This document shows positions 27,156 through 40,300 of a stretch of DNA of 64,000 nucleotides, in pieces. The DNA is from Hirudinaria manillensis. Lineage: Eukaryota; Annelida; Clitellata; Hirudinida; Hirudinidae. A program made the translations under genes and the position numbers. Location: contig CM067527.1 of assembly GCA_034509925.1 (NCBI GenBank), forward strand, positions 7,062,501 through 7,126,500. Direction: 5' to 3'. The notes beneath the pieces were generated by a model. The model was given only the letters and a program-made list of their open reading frames with translations, was not told the origin of the DNA and searched no databases. Positions within the stretch are counted from its first letter, which is position 1. Each line of letters opens with the position of its first letter.

Positions 27156-28254
27156 TACATATATTAATATATTAATGTCACCACTGTATTTTTTAGGGGC
27201 CTATTTTTTGCTATTGAGGTCATGGAGTGATCCTGTGTGGTCAGCAGCAACGAACCTGTCAAGCGTATCTATCGTATCTATCCAGTCCATTTTTCCATAT
27301 TAGTAATGGACGTCTTCTACAAATAAGTAGATTTAATTCAGTTTATTCTTTGATTTCCCTTGTTAACTTTGGATTTGTTCATCATTTGGTCAGTCGCAGG
27401 ACTGCGTAGTTTGTACGAAAATGGTTAAGATCGATTAGCAGTACTTCCAATCCCAATGCAAAGGTATACCCAACGCAATATACTTTGGAAGAAACTCCAT
27501 AAAATCATCTGCTAATCTTAATAATTTGTGGACTAGGGTAACTTTCTTTGATAAGAAATTGTTAATGTTGTGATTTTACAGTTACTTTGCAGTAAACCTT
27601 AATTGATAAAGAGTTGCGATATTTCAATTTGTAATACTTTAATTTGAATAAGAGTAGAGGAACGGCTCATACAATTAGCGATGTTCACTACCAACGAGAA
27701 GAATATATACAGTAGTTCATCGGGTTATTGGCAGGTTGGATCATTATGGTCAACTATTAAAATCAAGAAAGACATTCCTGAAATCTTTCATACTTTTATG
27801 ACTGACGAGTTCATCGAACAACAGTTTTGTTCATATTGTTTTTATTCATCATATTTTTTATTTTATCGACACCATGGAAGCAATGTTGACGTAGTGCTTT
27901 GTTGCATTGTTGCAACTGTTAAAGATATAAACAATTATTTGCTTTTAACATTTATTTCCCATTTCGTTTATAAAAAGTCTTATTCTTATTTCGTATTTCA
28001 GGATAAATGTTGTTAATATTTATGTTGACGTGGCAGTGGATAACCCATAATTATCATAACACATTATTTGCAATTTAAATTTTTAAATGTAAAATATCTT
28101 ACAATAAATAAAATGTAACAATAAAATTTTTATTATTAACTTTTAAGGATCTTTCTTTCTCAGCTGTACTGATTTATTTACAACTATAAATTATAAACTA
28201 TTTCGAGATTAGGCGTTTATTGCACAAGAACTTAACAACCTCATTTACAGAGAC
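27156..28254. other. Intergenic between divergent UBE2Z-like genes
   Basis: No recognised gene. A plus-strand open frame at 27681-28016 (111 codons) is hydrophobic and Tyr/Phe-rich and looks like AT-rich noise. Just before the copy C start, a good 3' splice site (CTCATTTACAG at about 28241-28251) lies four bases upstream of the ATG. Copy C may therefore have a spliced 5' untranslated exon. Confidence 0.5.
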
Positions 28255-29004
28255 ATGGCACTCAAATGGGATCCGAGCGAAGAAGATTATAACAATGAAA
28301 TACCATCTCGCTACATAAAAAGAATCCAAAGAGATCTGGCTGACTTTATTGCCAATACTCCTGACGGAATGTTTGCTTTGCCAGATGAAGACAACTTAAG
28401 GCTGGTCACGGCCTTAGTAACAGGTCCAAAAGACACTCCGTACGAAGGTGCTATGTTTCGTTTCCTAGTTGGCTTTCCGAGTGACTACCCTGTAAAGCCT
28501 CCAAAGGTGAAGTGTCTCACGTCATCCGAAAGCGGTTTTCAATTGCATCCACACATATACAAACACGGCCAATTGTGCCTCAGCACGTTGGGGACGTGGG
28601 AAGGTCCGAGGTGGTGTGCAGCAATGACTTTATCGGGAGTCATGGTATCTATTCAGTCTCTTATCGCTGATAGACCACATCACACCGTAAGAGGTTACGA
28701 CTTGAAAAACAAAGAATCGATAAAAGAGTACAATAAGTACATTCAACACGAGGTTATCAGAGTCGCCGTTATCAATGTTATGGAGAACAAAAGAGAGTAT
28801 CATGAAAGCATTGCTAAGAAGATCGATGAGATCTTTAACGAGAATTATGATTATTATGTGAAGGTCTGCAAAGAAAATATGCACTTCGATGGACTACAAG
28901 TTCCTGATGCATTTGGACAAGATTGCGATTCCCCAGATAAAACGCTGACTTTAATTTACAAGGAATTACTCGAAAAACTAGAAAGCTTAAAGGCGTCGTC
29001 ATGA
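28255..29004 (+). CDS. UBE2Z-like ubiquitin-conjugating enzyme, copy C (intronless)
   Basis: Single-exon E2 of 249 residues, divergent from copies A and B and on the opposite strand. Signatures are IPSRYIKRIQRDLADFI, FALPDEDNLRLVTALVTGPK, DTPYEGAMFRFLVGFPSDYP, PPKVKCLT, LHPHIYKHGQLCLSTLGTW (catalytic Cys108) and EGPRW. The C-terminal extension carries IRVAVINVMEN and YDYYVKVCKENMHFDG. It is closer to UBE2Z in the active-site loop than A or B are. It shares HPH instead of HPN. A poly(A) signal AATAAA lies at 29036-29041. GC content is higher than in the flanks, as in a maintained gene. The 3' splice site four bases before the ATG hints at a 5' non-coding exon. Confidence 0.9.
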   Translation: MALKWDPSEEDYNNEIPSRYIKRIQRDLADFIANTPDGMFALPDEDNLRLVTALVTGPKDTPYEGAMFRFLVGFPSDYPVKPPKVKCLTSSESGFQLHPHIYKHGQLCLSTLGTWEGPRWCAAMTLSGVMVSIQSLIADRPHHTVRGYDLKNKESIKEYNKYIQHEVIRVAVINVMENKREYHESIAKKIDEIFNENYDYYVKVCKENMHFDGLQVPDAFGQDCDSPDKTLTLIYKELLEKLESLKASS

Positions 29005-32000
29005 GTGTGATTGTACTTATCTTAAATTCCTTCGAAATAAATTTGAACTTCAAAGATTTCGTTAATTGACAAGGCATAGCGTTTTTCTGACACTATTAGT
29101 TCGAGTTCGCCACTCGACTGTTAACTAGTCTTCATAGTTTAATTAAATTGGTTTCACTAGGTAAAACCATTTTTAATGTATTTATATTTTTATTATTCTT
29201 AATGTAGCAATTATGATTCTTACTGATGTGTTTAAGGGATGAAACGATAAAGGTCACGTCATACACACATGTCATTGCGGATCATAATGTACTCAGTATA
29301 TTTATTCACCTATTTATCGAATAAATATTGTTGTTATTATCTATATATTATATATTATTAAATACGTTTACTACTCTATTGTCTAATAGGATGGCGTACG
29401 TAAAAGTTTGTATAAACTGCGAAAACATGCAAAAGTAAGTTCGCAAGAAGTCATATGTTTTCATGCGTGATCGAGTGCGGACTTATGTTTGGAGATCGAA
29501 ATTTCTCTTCAAAGGCACTTTCTTCTTATGCAGCTTCTGCTTTTGCATTCGTAATCCTGAATTCATAATTATTTATTAAAGTTATTATTGCCAGATAATG
29601 ACGTAAATTAGTAACGTCATTAATTTAAAGGTATTTCAAAATCTAATAAGTCTAATAAGTGATAACCTTTACCAACCTGATTACAAATCGTCTTCGAAGG
29701 ATGATCTTCAACTTTCTCTCGAACTGAAAACAAATCAGAAATCATTTGATGATCAACTATTGACACAGCAACTGCTAAATTTTCACGTAATGAATAATGG
29801 AATAAACATCGTCAGATTCGCATCAGACAAGACCTTTTAGTTTCGGAATGCCGTCTTAAGCGCCAAAAATGATGACAAGACGAATTGAAGCACTTACAAC
29901 AAAGTCCTCTTAAGCAAATGAAATTTGCTGGACAATCTTCGTCCTGTAATGATGCCATTCAATATGTATGTTTTCAGCACCTAATTATCGCATAATGTAA
30001 TCATAAGGTAATTTTGTGGAAATTTTATTAATCAATTTTGTAGTGTCAGGTTGTATCGCGCTCACAATTCATCCGTATAACGCCCTTGATGAAGTATTTG
30101 ACAAAAGTACTGTACATTCGATTGGTCAAATGGAAAGTAAAAAACACTATATAATTGATTGGAGCGTTGTGATAATGTCCGATATACAAGGGCACTCAAA
30201 CTATAAGTCAAATGAAAATAGAAATTATATAAAGTACATACCTTCTCGCAAGAAAGATACCTATCTGTGAGTTCTCAAGCGAATGATTATAAATTGATAT
30301 AAATGTTATCATTTATTTATTTATTTTTATTCTTTAATCGCTTTTAAGATCTAAATGGCCTTCCTATGTATTGGTAAGCATTCAAAGCACTAAACACTAA
30401 AAGTCAATTTATGAACATCGGCCATAAATATTGATTAAAATTCATTCCGATAAATAAGTTTCTTCGGTTTGACTTCAATGCCCGAATTTTTTGCGAGAAT
30501 TTATCGATCAATTAATTGGTTAAATCATTTAAAGATTATTAAAACCGGTTTTAGTTATAAAAATAACAATTTATTCTGAACCCAAACGAGCTCACCGCAG
30601 CCAAACCACTGCAAATATTTAAAATTAATATTTAAAATATTTAACACCAAGGAATATTTCGATCAAGAATTGATGAACAATAACTTATAATTACTCTACA
30701 AGGACGAACCACACCGATCACCAGTCCTGGAATTCGATTTTTTTAACAATTTACCGTTATATAGCAAGAAAATAATCACCAAAATCGTCATTGACTTTGA
30801 ATCTTATTATGAAGCCTACAAATCTAGAGTCCTAATTGATTATGTTGGCGTTAATATAATAATGCATAAATTTTAAGAAATAGTTTTTGTTTATTGTCCT
30901 ATTTCTAGCATCAGATCCAAACAACAAACCTGGAATAGTCATCATAACCACAAAACCAAATATCGCTTTCTTCATTTCAATAGTTCACTCATGAATATAA
31001 AAAAAACGTAGCTACTCTAATGGTCCTTATAAATACTAATACTACTACTAATAATAATAGTAATAATAATAATCATCATAATGTTTTTGTTATTATTATT
31101 ATATATCGATCCACTGTGACAAGTGATATTTACTCATATTTATTGCGGTCATTACCGATCAGACGAGACAGGTCATTAAGAAAACGATGGTCCCTAATCT
31201 CAACTGAAGTCAAAATTTCCTCTCAGTGATTCCTACGACATTTCATTTAATTACGATGTTAAAGAATTACTTTATGTATTACTATTTCTTTAGTTTTCCC
31301 AATTAATCAAAACGAACAACTTCACTAATACTAATTACGACTCAAATATGAATTAACTTTTAAATTCCAATCACATTCTGCTTATCGGAAATCATATTTC
31401 ATTGTAATTGAAATCTCATCAAAAAGATTCGAGAGTTTCAAGGGGTTCTGTTGGCGAAAGGCTTAACTACATAATTCTCTACAAATTGTGGCTTTCTATA
31501 AACTCCCTAAAGAATGATTTCCGGATATAAATGTTGTTGTTGACTTTGAAATTTGAAAACATTTAAAGCGCTGAGATTTCCTTGCTTTGTGATATAGATT
31601 GATTTAGTCAGGGCAGTTTGACGCATGTTTTCTCTTTTCCTTGTTCATCTTCTTTATGGCTCTCTCTCATTTACAGTTGGCTTATATTTTCAGTTATCAT
31701 ATTTCTGGTTGTTGAAATAAAGTCTAAAAAAGTTGAGAAACTTCCTGGATCGAGTTGATCGCAATGGACCCAGCAATTGTCATATACCTCGATATATTTT
31801 TGTTGTAAGCCCATTAGTGGCTTGAATATAAATTAACACTTATCGTTTTCAATATGGCAAAGACGCTTTGACAAAGACCCTGAATATCTCTCTTAAAAAA
31901 GCAGCCTATTTAGCTATTGATATAGAACTCCTTTTTGATTTTTCCAGTCTTAAAACAAGAGAATTGTTAATCTTTCGAAAATAGCCAGCATGGAGACAAT

Positions 32001-32536
32001 CAATCATTAGTTAAGATTTTCAAGAAATGCTCCTAAAATTGGTATATGTAAAAAAATTTTATGTAATAAAATCGATATTCAACTTTATACCAGATACCGA
32101 TGCACAACTTTTGTAGTAAACTAATCAGAAAAGTTAATATAACTACAAGTGATGCTATTTTAAATAAGTGTACACATTAAAAGAAGTCAAAAACAAATTA
32201 CAAAATAATTTTACTGCAATTAACAAAAGCCGATATATCGAAACTAAATGTAAGCAAATGAAATGAATATCATGTCGTGGTCTTATAATTTTGACAAATT
32301 TTATCATTCCTTTAAATAAAATTTATTGTTCATTAAATTCTTTCATTAGTTTTCAATATCGACAAGTACACTAACCTTTGTCAGCTGGTTTTGTTTACAT
32401 AACATAAGATCGCAGTTTCTTTGTCACCGCTGCTCAAAAACTTGAATTTCAGTTGTCGCAGAAATAACAGAATTTGCCAAGCTTGAATAAGTGACTGAAA
32501 TATTTTTTTTTGCAAAGGAAGATATAAAATCGGATA
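29005..32536. other. 3.5-kb intergenic stretch with no recognised gene
   Basis: AT-rich DNA between copy C and FYCO1. The longest frame (30016-30270, plus, 84 codons) starts with a hydrophobic stretch and has no recognisable domain. A short AAT/CAT-rich patch lies at 31035-31105. No RNA gene, retroelement protein or repeat array was found. The FYCO1 promoter should lie in the last few hundred bases. Confidence 0.5.
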
Positions 32537-35500
32537 ATGGACGAATCGAAGAAAGACATTGATGCTGGTTTGCAGCTCAAAACGGTGAAAGACATTCAAG
32601 GTAAACTTCATGCCTTTATTTGTATGTAGGTCATTTGAAATAGTTTTGGAAAAGTTATTTGCTGATTTTATAAACCATTGTTTGTTATAAATAAAACTGG
32701 CAGAGTTGTTTTACCTTTGATTATTTCAAATTAATTTTAAAATAATATAATATTGAAAAAAAAACTTGATGCTATTATCGTTATAAAATAAAAGTTTTTG
32801 AGTAATGCCAATTTTAAAGTTAAGAGGTCAATTGGTGATTTTAATCAAGTGAACCTCTAAATTTAATTAAATTAAAAATATGGTTAAATTAAGGCCACCT
32901 TCAACACCAGAGTCCATATTAATATTTTGATGTTCTGTATTTTTTATGTTCCATAATGTCAAAATAAGGGTTACTTTATGTTCTCAACTGAGAACAGAAG
33001 ACAGATCACTACTTGCACTAGTTGTGTGATTGTTGCTCTGTTAAAAGTTGTTAAAAGAGCAGTGGAATACCATTTAAAAATCACACCATTAAAAAAAGAT
33101 TTATTAAAATTAGTTTAAATTATATCAAATAACAAATTATAATTATTAATTTAACTAATAAATCTTAATTAATAATTAATATTAGAATGCAATGGAAATA
33201 TCTTACATGAGAGAGCTTCACTTAAAGTTGTTGTCATTAAACATAAACGATTTCCACGACAGAATGCATTGTCGAACTGAGTGAAGAATCGAGAAAGAAC
33301 GAAGGGAGTCCAATTTCCGACGGACACAAAGTCCTCAACAGGTTCTGCTCGAAGCTGGAACTACTCCTTCAACTGGGACTAAAAGGTGAGAAGAAGAAGA
33401 AGAGGACAATGCTGGCAATGATGATGATGATGTTGATGGTGGTGATGATAATGATGTTGATGGTGATGATGATAATGATGTTGACGTGCTTTGATGCTAG
33501 TTTATGTGCATTAGTACAGCTAGTGACATTCTCTAATTCAACTTTTATGGTGGTGGGATTGTCAAATGACCTCGTTTGAAAAACAATGGTGCATTCAAAC
33601 AAAAGTAATTGTTTCAAACGAATTTCAGAAAGATTTGGCAAAGAGTCTGGAGACTACTTTTCCTTTGTGGTTGACAGTTCAAGGAGCAACAAGAACCTGG
33701 GAGATGGAATCAAGTTCGTCAGGCAGCACAAAGAGGCGAGTTACAGACGGATTAATTAACTGCATATTGCATAAATTAAATAATTAATTAACTAATTAGT
33801 TAAGCAATTTACGACTGGTCATCTGTCACAGCGATCAAAAACTGACAATAATAAATCTTGTGATGTAGTGATTAAGCTAAACATTAACTAAGCTAATAAC
33901 TAGGGGTATACCAGATTTTGGCTCTGACTTTATTAGTTATGCTAAATTAGCATTCAATTGCTTATGCTAATTTATTCAGTACCGGACAAAAGTTGGTCAG
34001 GGCAGAGCCCTCATTAGGTATAGTCTTGTTCACCATCTGCTAGCTGATACCCTGCAACACTGCATTGACAATGCCAAAGTCATCAGGTGAGTGTTGGTGA
34101 TGATTATAAATGATATTGATGATGATGACGATGACGACGACGACGATGATGATAAGCAATTTGTTTGAATTCCAGCAAGTATTACAACAGAACTTCTTCC
34201 ATTTTTGGCAACAAGCAACTCAGTTGTGACCTCGTTGGCGACCTTTACGACCTCAATGACTTGACCTTTGACCTCGAACCTTTGGTGCACGACCTTGACA
34301 TACAATGGCCAGTATTTGCTAGGTTAGCTGAGATTCAACTATGTCTTGATATTTATTTTTAAGATAATTATAATTATAATAATAATTACTGTTAAGTATT
34401 AATAGGCTCATGGTATTTACATTTGATTAACTTATAGTTATGCTAGGAATAGTTTATAATATGCAAAATAAGGTGAAGTTCAAAATAAGTTGTTAACACA
34501 TGGTGAGTAATGCATTACAAGTATTTAAAATTGATAAAAATGATAATCAAATGAATAATCATTAGCTCTAATGATAGCATCACTAAAGAAAAGTAACCAA
34601 TAATAATTATTACTTTTAATGATGATGATGATATCTATAACTAATTGAGTATTCATTACTTCTAACAATCACAAGGGCCACAAAGGTAAACTCACCAGTC
34701 AGATTATGGAGGCAAATATCCACTGGCAGAAGCAGCATTGTCAGTTGTGCCAGTTCATTCCAGGTCAGTGATGATGATGATGCTCAACGTGATAAATTAA
34801 TTAAAACTAATTAAGTAAGAAAGTGTGTAGGTAAGTAATTAATAAATAATTATTGATTGGGTTTTGTTTAATATAATGTTTAGGTTGTCATTGGAAATAA
34901 TCTTTTGTAATATCTCTCTCAAAAACAACATAAAGTTAAAATAAAGAAAGAATGTTTTATTCCAATTACTATCACATCACTGCATTAAATCATCATCAAT
35001 GAATGATGAACAACAAACAACAGCAACAAACAACAAACGATTTTTCATTCCAGGACGACAACATCTCGGTTCGGTTCCAGCGCGACCTCGAAAACGAGAA
35101 CTTCGTGCGAGAAGAAAGCGAGGACGAAAGACGGGAAGGAACTGCAGACGAAGGAAACGCTTCCGTGATCGAGTGCACCGAACCCGTGTTTCGGGGCTCC
35201 CGGTTTGAGAACGAAACGGACATAAATTATTTGGAAGCCGAAGTGACGTAGGCAACTTGAATTTATTGGTCTAAGATATTTGAAATATCGTACAAATTAT
35301 AATAAAAAAAAATTGTAATAATTCAAGAAATTAAAGTAATGGGCGAACAATTTATATATGTCTTGAAACCGTTCTTTTGCAGAATCAAAGAACTTCGCAA
35401 CGCCCTGAAAAAGTCCGAAGACCAGAACATCTTGCGACGTTCCCAACTCGACGCGCTCCAGGTGCAGAACGTCAAATTTCGAACGGACCTCGAATCCATG

Positions 35501-37331
35501 GAAAAATCAAACGAGGAGTTGAGGCAAGAATTGGAAAAGCTTCGGCTGCAAACGACGGAGGAAACCTCTTCCGACATGTCGACGACAGAAAGACTGGCGA
35601 AGGAGAATTGGGAGAACGTCGAGGAAATCGAACGACTCCACGAGAAGATCCTGAAACTGGAGACGGAAAAGAACATCGGCGAAGAAGTCATAAGGGCTTC
35701 CCTGGAGGAAGTCGGTCGCACGGAGAGGAGCATCGACCACCTTCGACTCGAAACGGAAATTCAAATCGACGACTTGAGGCAGAAAGTCGAGAAGCTGGAA
35801 AGAGACTTGCAACTTTTCGTGGATTTTCTCGATAGGCTGCAGACCGTCTGCCTTCCGGAATTTCCTCCGACGGCCGTCGTCGATCCCGAGTCGAGGAGAG
35901 TCGGCGAGTCCTCCCTCGACAGGGTTTTCGTGCGACTCGAGGCAAAGATCGAGGCATCGCGAAGGGACTCCGATGCAGGATCGGATCGTCCCGAGATCTC
36001 GGATCTTAGGGAAAAGATGGAGTCGACGTTAGACGACTTGGAGAGGAAAGATAAGGAAAATGAGCAACTAAAGCGAAGCATCTGCGAGTTGGAGGAGTCC
36101 ATAAAATCGCTGGAACTGGAAAAATCAGCTCTGGAGGAAAAGTTGGAACAAAGGAGAGTCGAAGAGGATGCCATGTTAGCAACGTGGGGTCAGCGGGTGG
36201 AAAAGCTGGAGGCGGATCTTGAAAGGAAGGAGCAGGATGCGAACGAGGCACGGGAGACTCTAAGTTCCGTCGAGAACGAACGAAATGCCCTCGTACTGAA
36301 AGTCGAGGGAGCGATCGCAGAGAAGGAAAGTACGGTGAAGGAGTTGAAGGACGACATGGAAGTGATGATCGGGTCATACAAAAGGAGGGAGATCCTCATG
36401 GAAGAGACCAGGAGGGGATTCGAGAAGTCCATCGGGAAGATCCAGGAAGAGCATCTTGACGAAGTCCTTTCCCTCAAGGAAACAATTCAGGTTTGTTGTG
36501 GCTCGTCGTTGATGTTGTTGTGTTGTGTTGTTAAACTCTGCCGGGGGTTTGCCGGACGAGTTGATGTCGTTTGCAGCACTGGAATGTTGTCTGATGCGGT
36601 CGTATGCGTTTAGGAGCTCTTAAGTAGTTGCTGCTGACTGCTTTTCTGACTTTAATTAGATTAATTTAATTATTTCCTTGAAAATGACATTTATTTTAGT
36701 GATTAAATTACCAAATCCCTTGTAATTTCTTATTGATTCAAACAAATGTGGATGTAAATAAACAAAAACATTGTTTCTTATCAATTTTATCATGAATATT
36801 CAGCAACTGGAGGCAAAGATCTGCTCAGAGTTGACCCCTGAGAAGAAGCACAACCTTGAATCGGAAATCGATAAACTTGAGGAAATGTTGATGACTGCAA
36901 AAGAAGACCAACTGGTGGTCCAATTGCAGTTTAAGGAGAAGGTCAGTGGGCGGAGAATGATTTGCTTAATGAAAAGTGGGAGGAGTCGGGATTTGTTTAT
37001 TAAATTAATTAACATGCTAATCGAAGTGGTGCTGTCATTTTGGCCATTGATAGATAGTTAAATACAGTTAATATGTAATAAAAAAAAAAATTAAATAATT
37101 TAAATTAATAAAAAAATAAAATAAATTAAATTAAATAATTACGACCACGCCAGTTGGAAGAAGTGAACAACAAACTGGAAAACATGGAGGAAGAGAATGT
37201 CTCTCTTCGAAATCAAGTTTCGCAGGTCCGGAATTTTGTGACTCATTAATACAACAACTTGTTAACCTATTATCACTGTGCATTTAGTCTATCATCATTA
37301 TTATTATTATTAATTATTATTACTATTGTTA

Positions 37332-37362
<31 letters not shown>

Positions 37363-40300
37363 CATCATCATCATCATCATCATTATGAGCAACCAATAAG
37401 AGCAAATAATTAACATTTCATTATTTTAATGTCACTTTCATCACATTTCATCAAATGACCGTCAACTACTCTGTGCAGCTCTGCAGAGAAGGTAAGAACG
37501 AGAGAATGATGTTCAAACTCAGGGAGGAGGGGTGGTCCAAGCAGAAGAAGGATTTCGAGACTCGAATTCACGACCTCAAAGGTCATTTGGCCCAACTTCT
37601 AAGGTCAGTTGCACTCAAAAGTCGTTCGATCGATGGATTCGTTTTGCAATGAAACGTTGGCATTTGCCGAATGCCGATCTATCGATGAAAGTCCAATTAA
37701 TGCGATTAACGGTAAAAACAACGATAAGTAAAAGTTAACAATAATATTACCTTAACAATATTAACTATAAATATACTTCAACAAGTCATTTGTCTCCTAA
37801 GCAATTATTTTTTGAGTATCTTATTAGTAAAACATTAACATTAATATTAATTGCAATCAGTTAGCAACACCCATTAACCACTTGTCAACAATACTAAACC
37901 ACTTCACCTTATTACGTTGACATTAAAAAGTCAAATATCACTGATCATCACTATTCTAAAAGTTGATACTGGAAGCCAATTAACACCCCATCGTGTTATA
38001 ATAATATATAATTAGCGACAAGAAGCAATTGTGGGAGAAGTGCCAGGAGTTGATGGACAGGGAGGGCATGACAGCTTCATACAAGTGGGTCGACTCATCT
38101 TCAGTCACAAACTGCCACTTGTGCCAGGCAATCTTCAGCCTCTCCATCAGAAAGGTCAGCCAAAAGGAATTAATTAAAAAATTAAATTAAAAAAATAGAT
38201 TAATTAATTAATTGCTTAATTGTATTCCCTGCCAGAGATTGTTTTAAATATTTCAAATCATTTTCCATTAAAATGTTTTAAAATACTCAAAACTCACTTT
38301 TCACAAAATTGATTGCATTAATAATTTCATTAGGAATGTTATATATACATATATATGCTAATTTATAATGACCATTTTATAATAATTAATTTATAAACGT
38401 TATTTACTGCACATCAACAGCATCATTGTCGCCGTTGTGGCAACGTCTTTTGTGCCAACTGCAGCAACAACTGGATTGAAGCCCCTCACAGCAGGTTGGT
38501 TCAATTAAGAAAGAACGAACAGTATTTCTATTTCTTTCTTTAATCCATCAATTCCTGACCATTGCTTGGCAATTTAAGCACAGAACACTCCCAAAAAGTG
38601 TAGCATTGAAGTCTAATAATTAAATTTGAACAAAAAATGCAGTTACGTATAAAATAATAAATCATAAATAAATAATAATGAGAATGCTAAATTTTACTCC
38701 ACTTGAAGTCCAGTTTTGCATTACCATGAATGTCACCAATAAGTTCTAAATTAATACTAAATAAACAAATAAATAAATAAATAATCAATTCTAGCAATAA
38801 GTCCAGAGCCTGCAACATCTGCATGGAACTGGCAAGTCAAGAGCAGGTGTCGGTCCCTTCGACGAGTGCAGACGACACTTGGAACGAGAGGGACAACAAC
38901 AACACCATTTTGAATGTCAGTCGCACCAGCAACGACAGCTTTGCAGATCAAGGAGAAGATTCACTTCTTCCGCCTGAAGGTTTGTTCTACTTAGTGAGAC
39001 ATCACAATGTTTTTATTTATTTATTTATCACTCATATGACTCATAAATAATTTGTCACTCTTGTGATCCATAAGTATCATGTTGTGATCTACAGATTCGA
39101 TCCCAAAATAATTTAGATTTTTACTAGCAATTCTCCAGTCGTGACTATTTTGCCAATTGTAAAACAAAAAGTAATCTGCTTCGAAAATGTGGAAAATCTT
39201 CGTCCTAGGATAAAGATTCAGTCCATAAATCAATTGATTCCCTTCCGAAATTAAAATTTCATTCTGCCATCGATTCAACCGAATGAAATTCTTCATTTTC
39301 CAGCCTGTGTTCCTCATACGGTCGTTAATGTCTCTGCCGGCAACTTATCGACGCTGGCGAGGCTGACAGGTGGCGTCAAAAACGTCGCCGTTTGGGCGAC
39401 ATCGACTGCCGTGTCGTCCATCGTCAAGACGACGGGTCAAGTTTCCGGAATTTTCGGCAAGGGAAGCGCGCATATTGAATCGGAGTAGGTTTTATTTTAT
39501 TTTTTTTTATTTTACGTCGTTTTGTAGCAAAAACGAAATGTAAGCAAAATTGTTTTCAACAATATTTATTTATTTGACATAACGATATGTTGTTTTTGCA
39601 GCGCCCCCATCTGTTACGACGATCGATTTGAAATTATTTCGCCTGAAGAAATTACGGAGTCGCGAATGAGCCTTCCCTCTGACAATGAGTTGGATTTTAA
39701 TTGTTTCCCTTTTCAACCTTAAATCTAATTTATTATTCAACAATTCACGGACATTGGATCAGTTAATACTATTTAAATTAGCTGTACTAAACTGGTTGAT
39801 TCTAATGTGACGAATGCTCGAGGATTTCGATCCACTAAAAAAGCGCCAAAAAGCAGACGCATTTTAAATTCTAATAAGTTTAATTTATTGTTATTAAAAT
39901 GCCTCGTAAGTTCTCATTAAAGTGCGGGTGAGTTCATTACCATTAGCAGGAAGATGGCGCTTTTGCAAGTCGGCAAAAACAACCAAAAAACTAATGAATT
40001 TCTTTTCCATCTCTTCGTATTTTAGAGCCATAGTTTTAGAAGTCATTGATCCCGCTTCTGACGATGATGATTCATTTGAATTGATGGAGGATATTCCGTC
40101 AGAAAAGATGCTCATCGTTCCCATCAACCTTAAACTCGACTCCAGCAAAGCCACCTCCATACACTGGTCGTTCCACTCCGAACCAAAGGTACGTATTACC
40201 GCCATTACTATTGACGCGGTATTCATTACATCTTTTCTTGTATTTATGACGGCAGAAGGAATGACTGCTCTAGTGGTCATGCTCCGTCTAGCGTGAATGT

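Noticed and set aside
35323..36477. Minus-strand Ser/Arg-rich frames opposite the big FYCO1 coiled-coil exon
   Set aside because: They are antisense shadows of a GC-rich, stop-poor exon. The plus frame has clear heptads and joins its neighbours in phase.
39689..39722. TAA at 39720-39722 as the true end of FYCO1
   Set aside because: A phase-compatible donor at 39688 joins to clear GOLD-domain exons, so the stop is taken as intronic in the main form. It is kept as a possible isoform in the findings.
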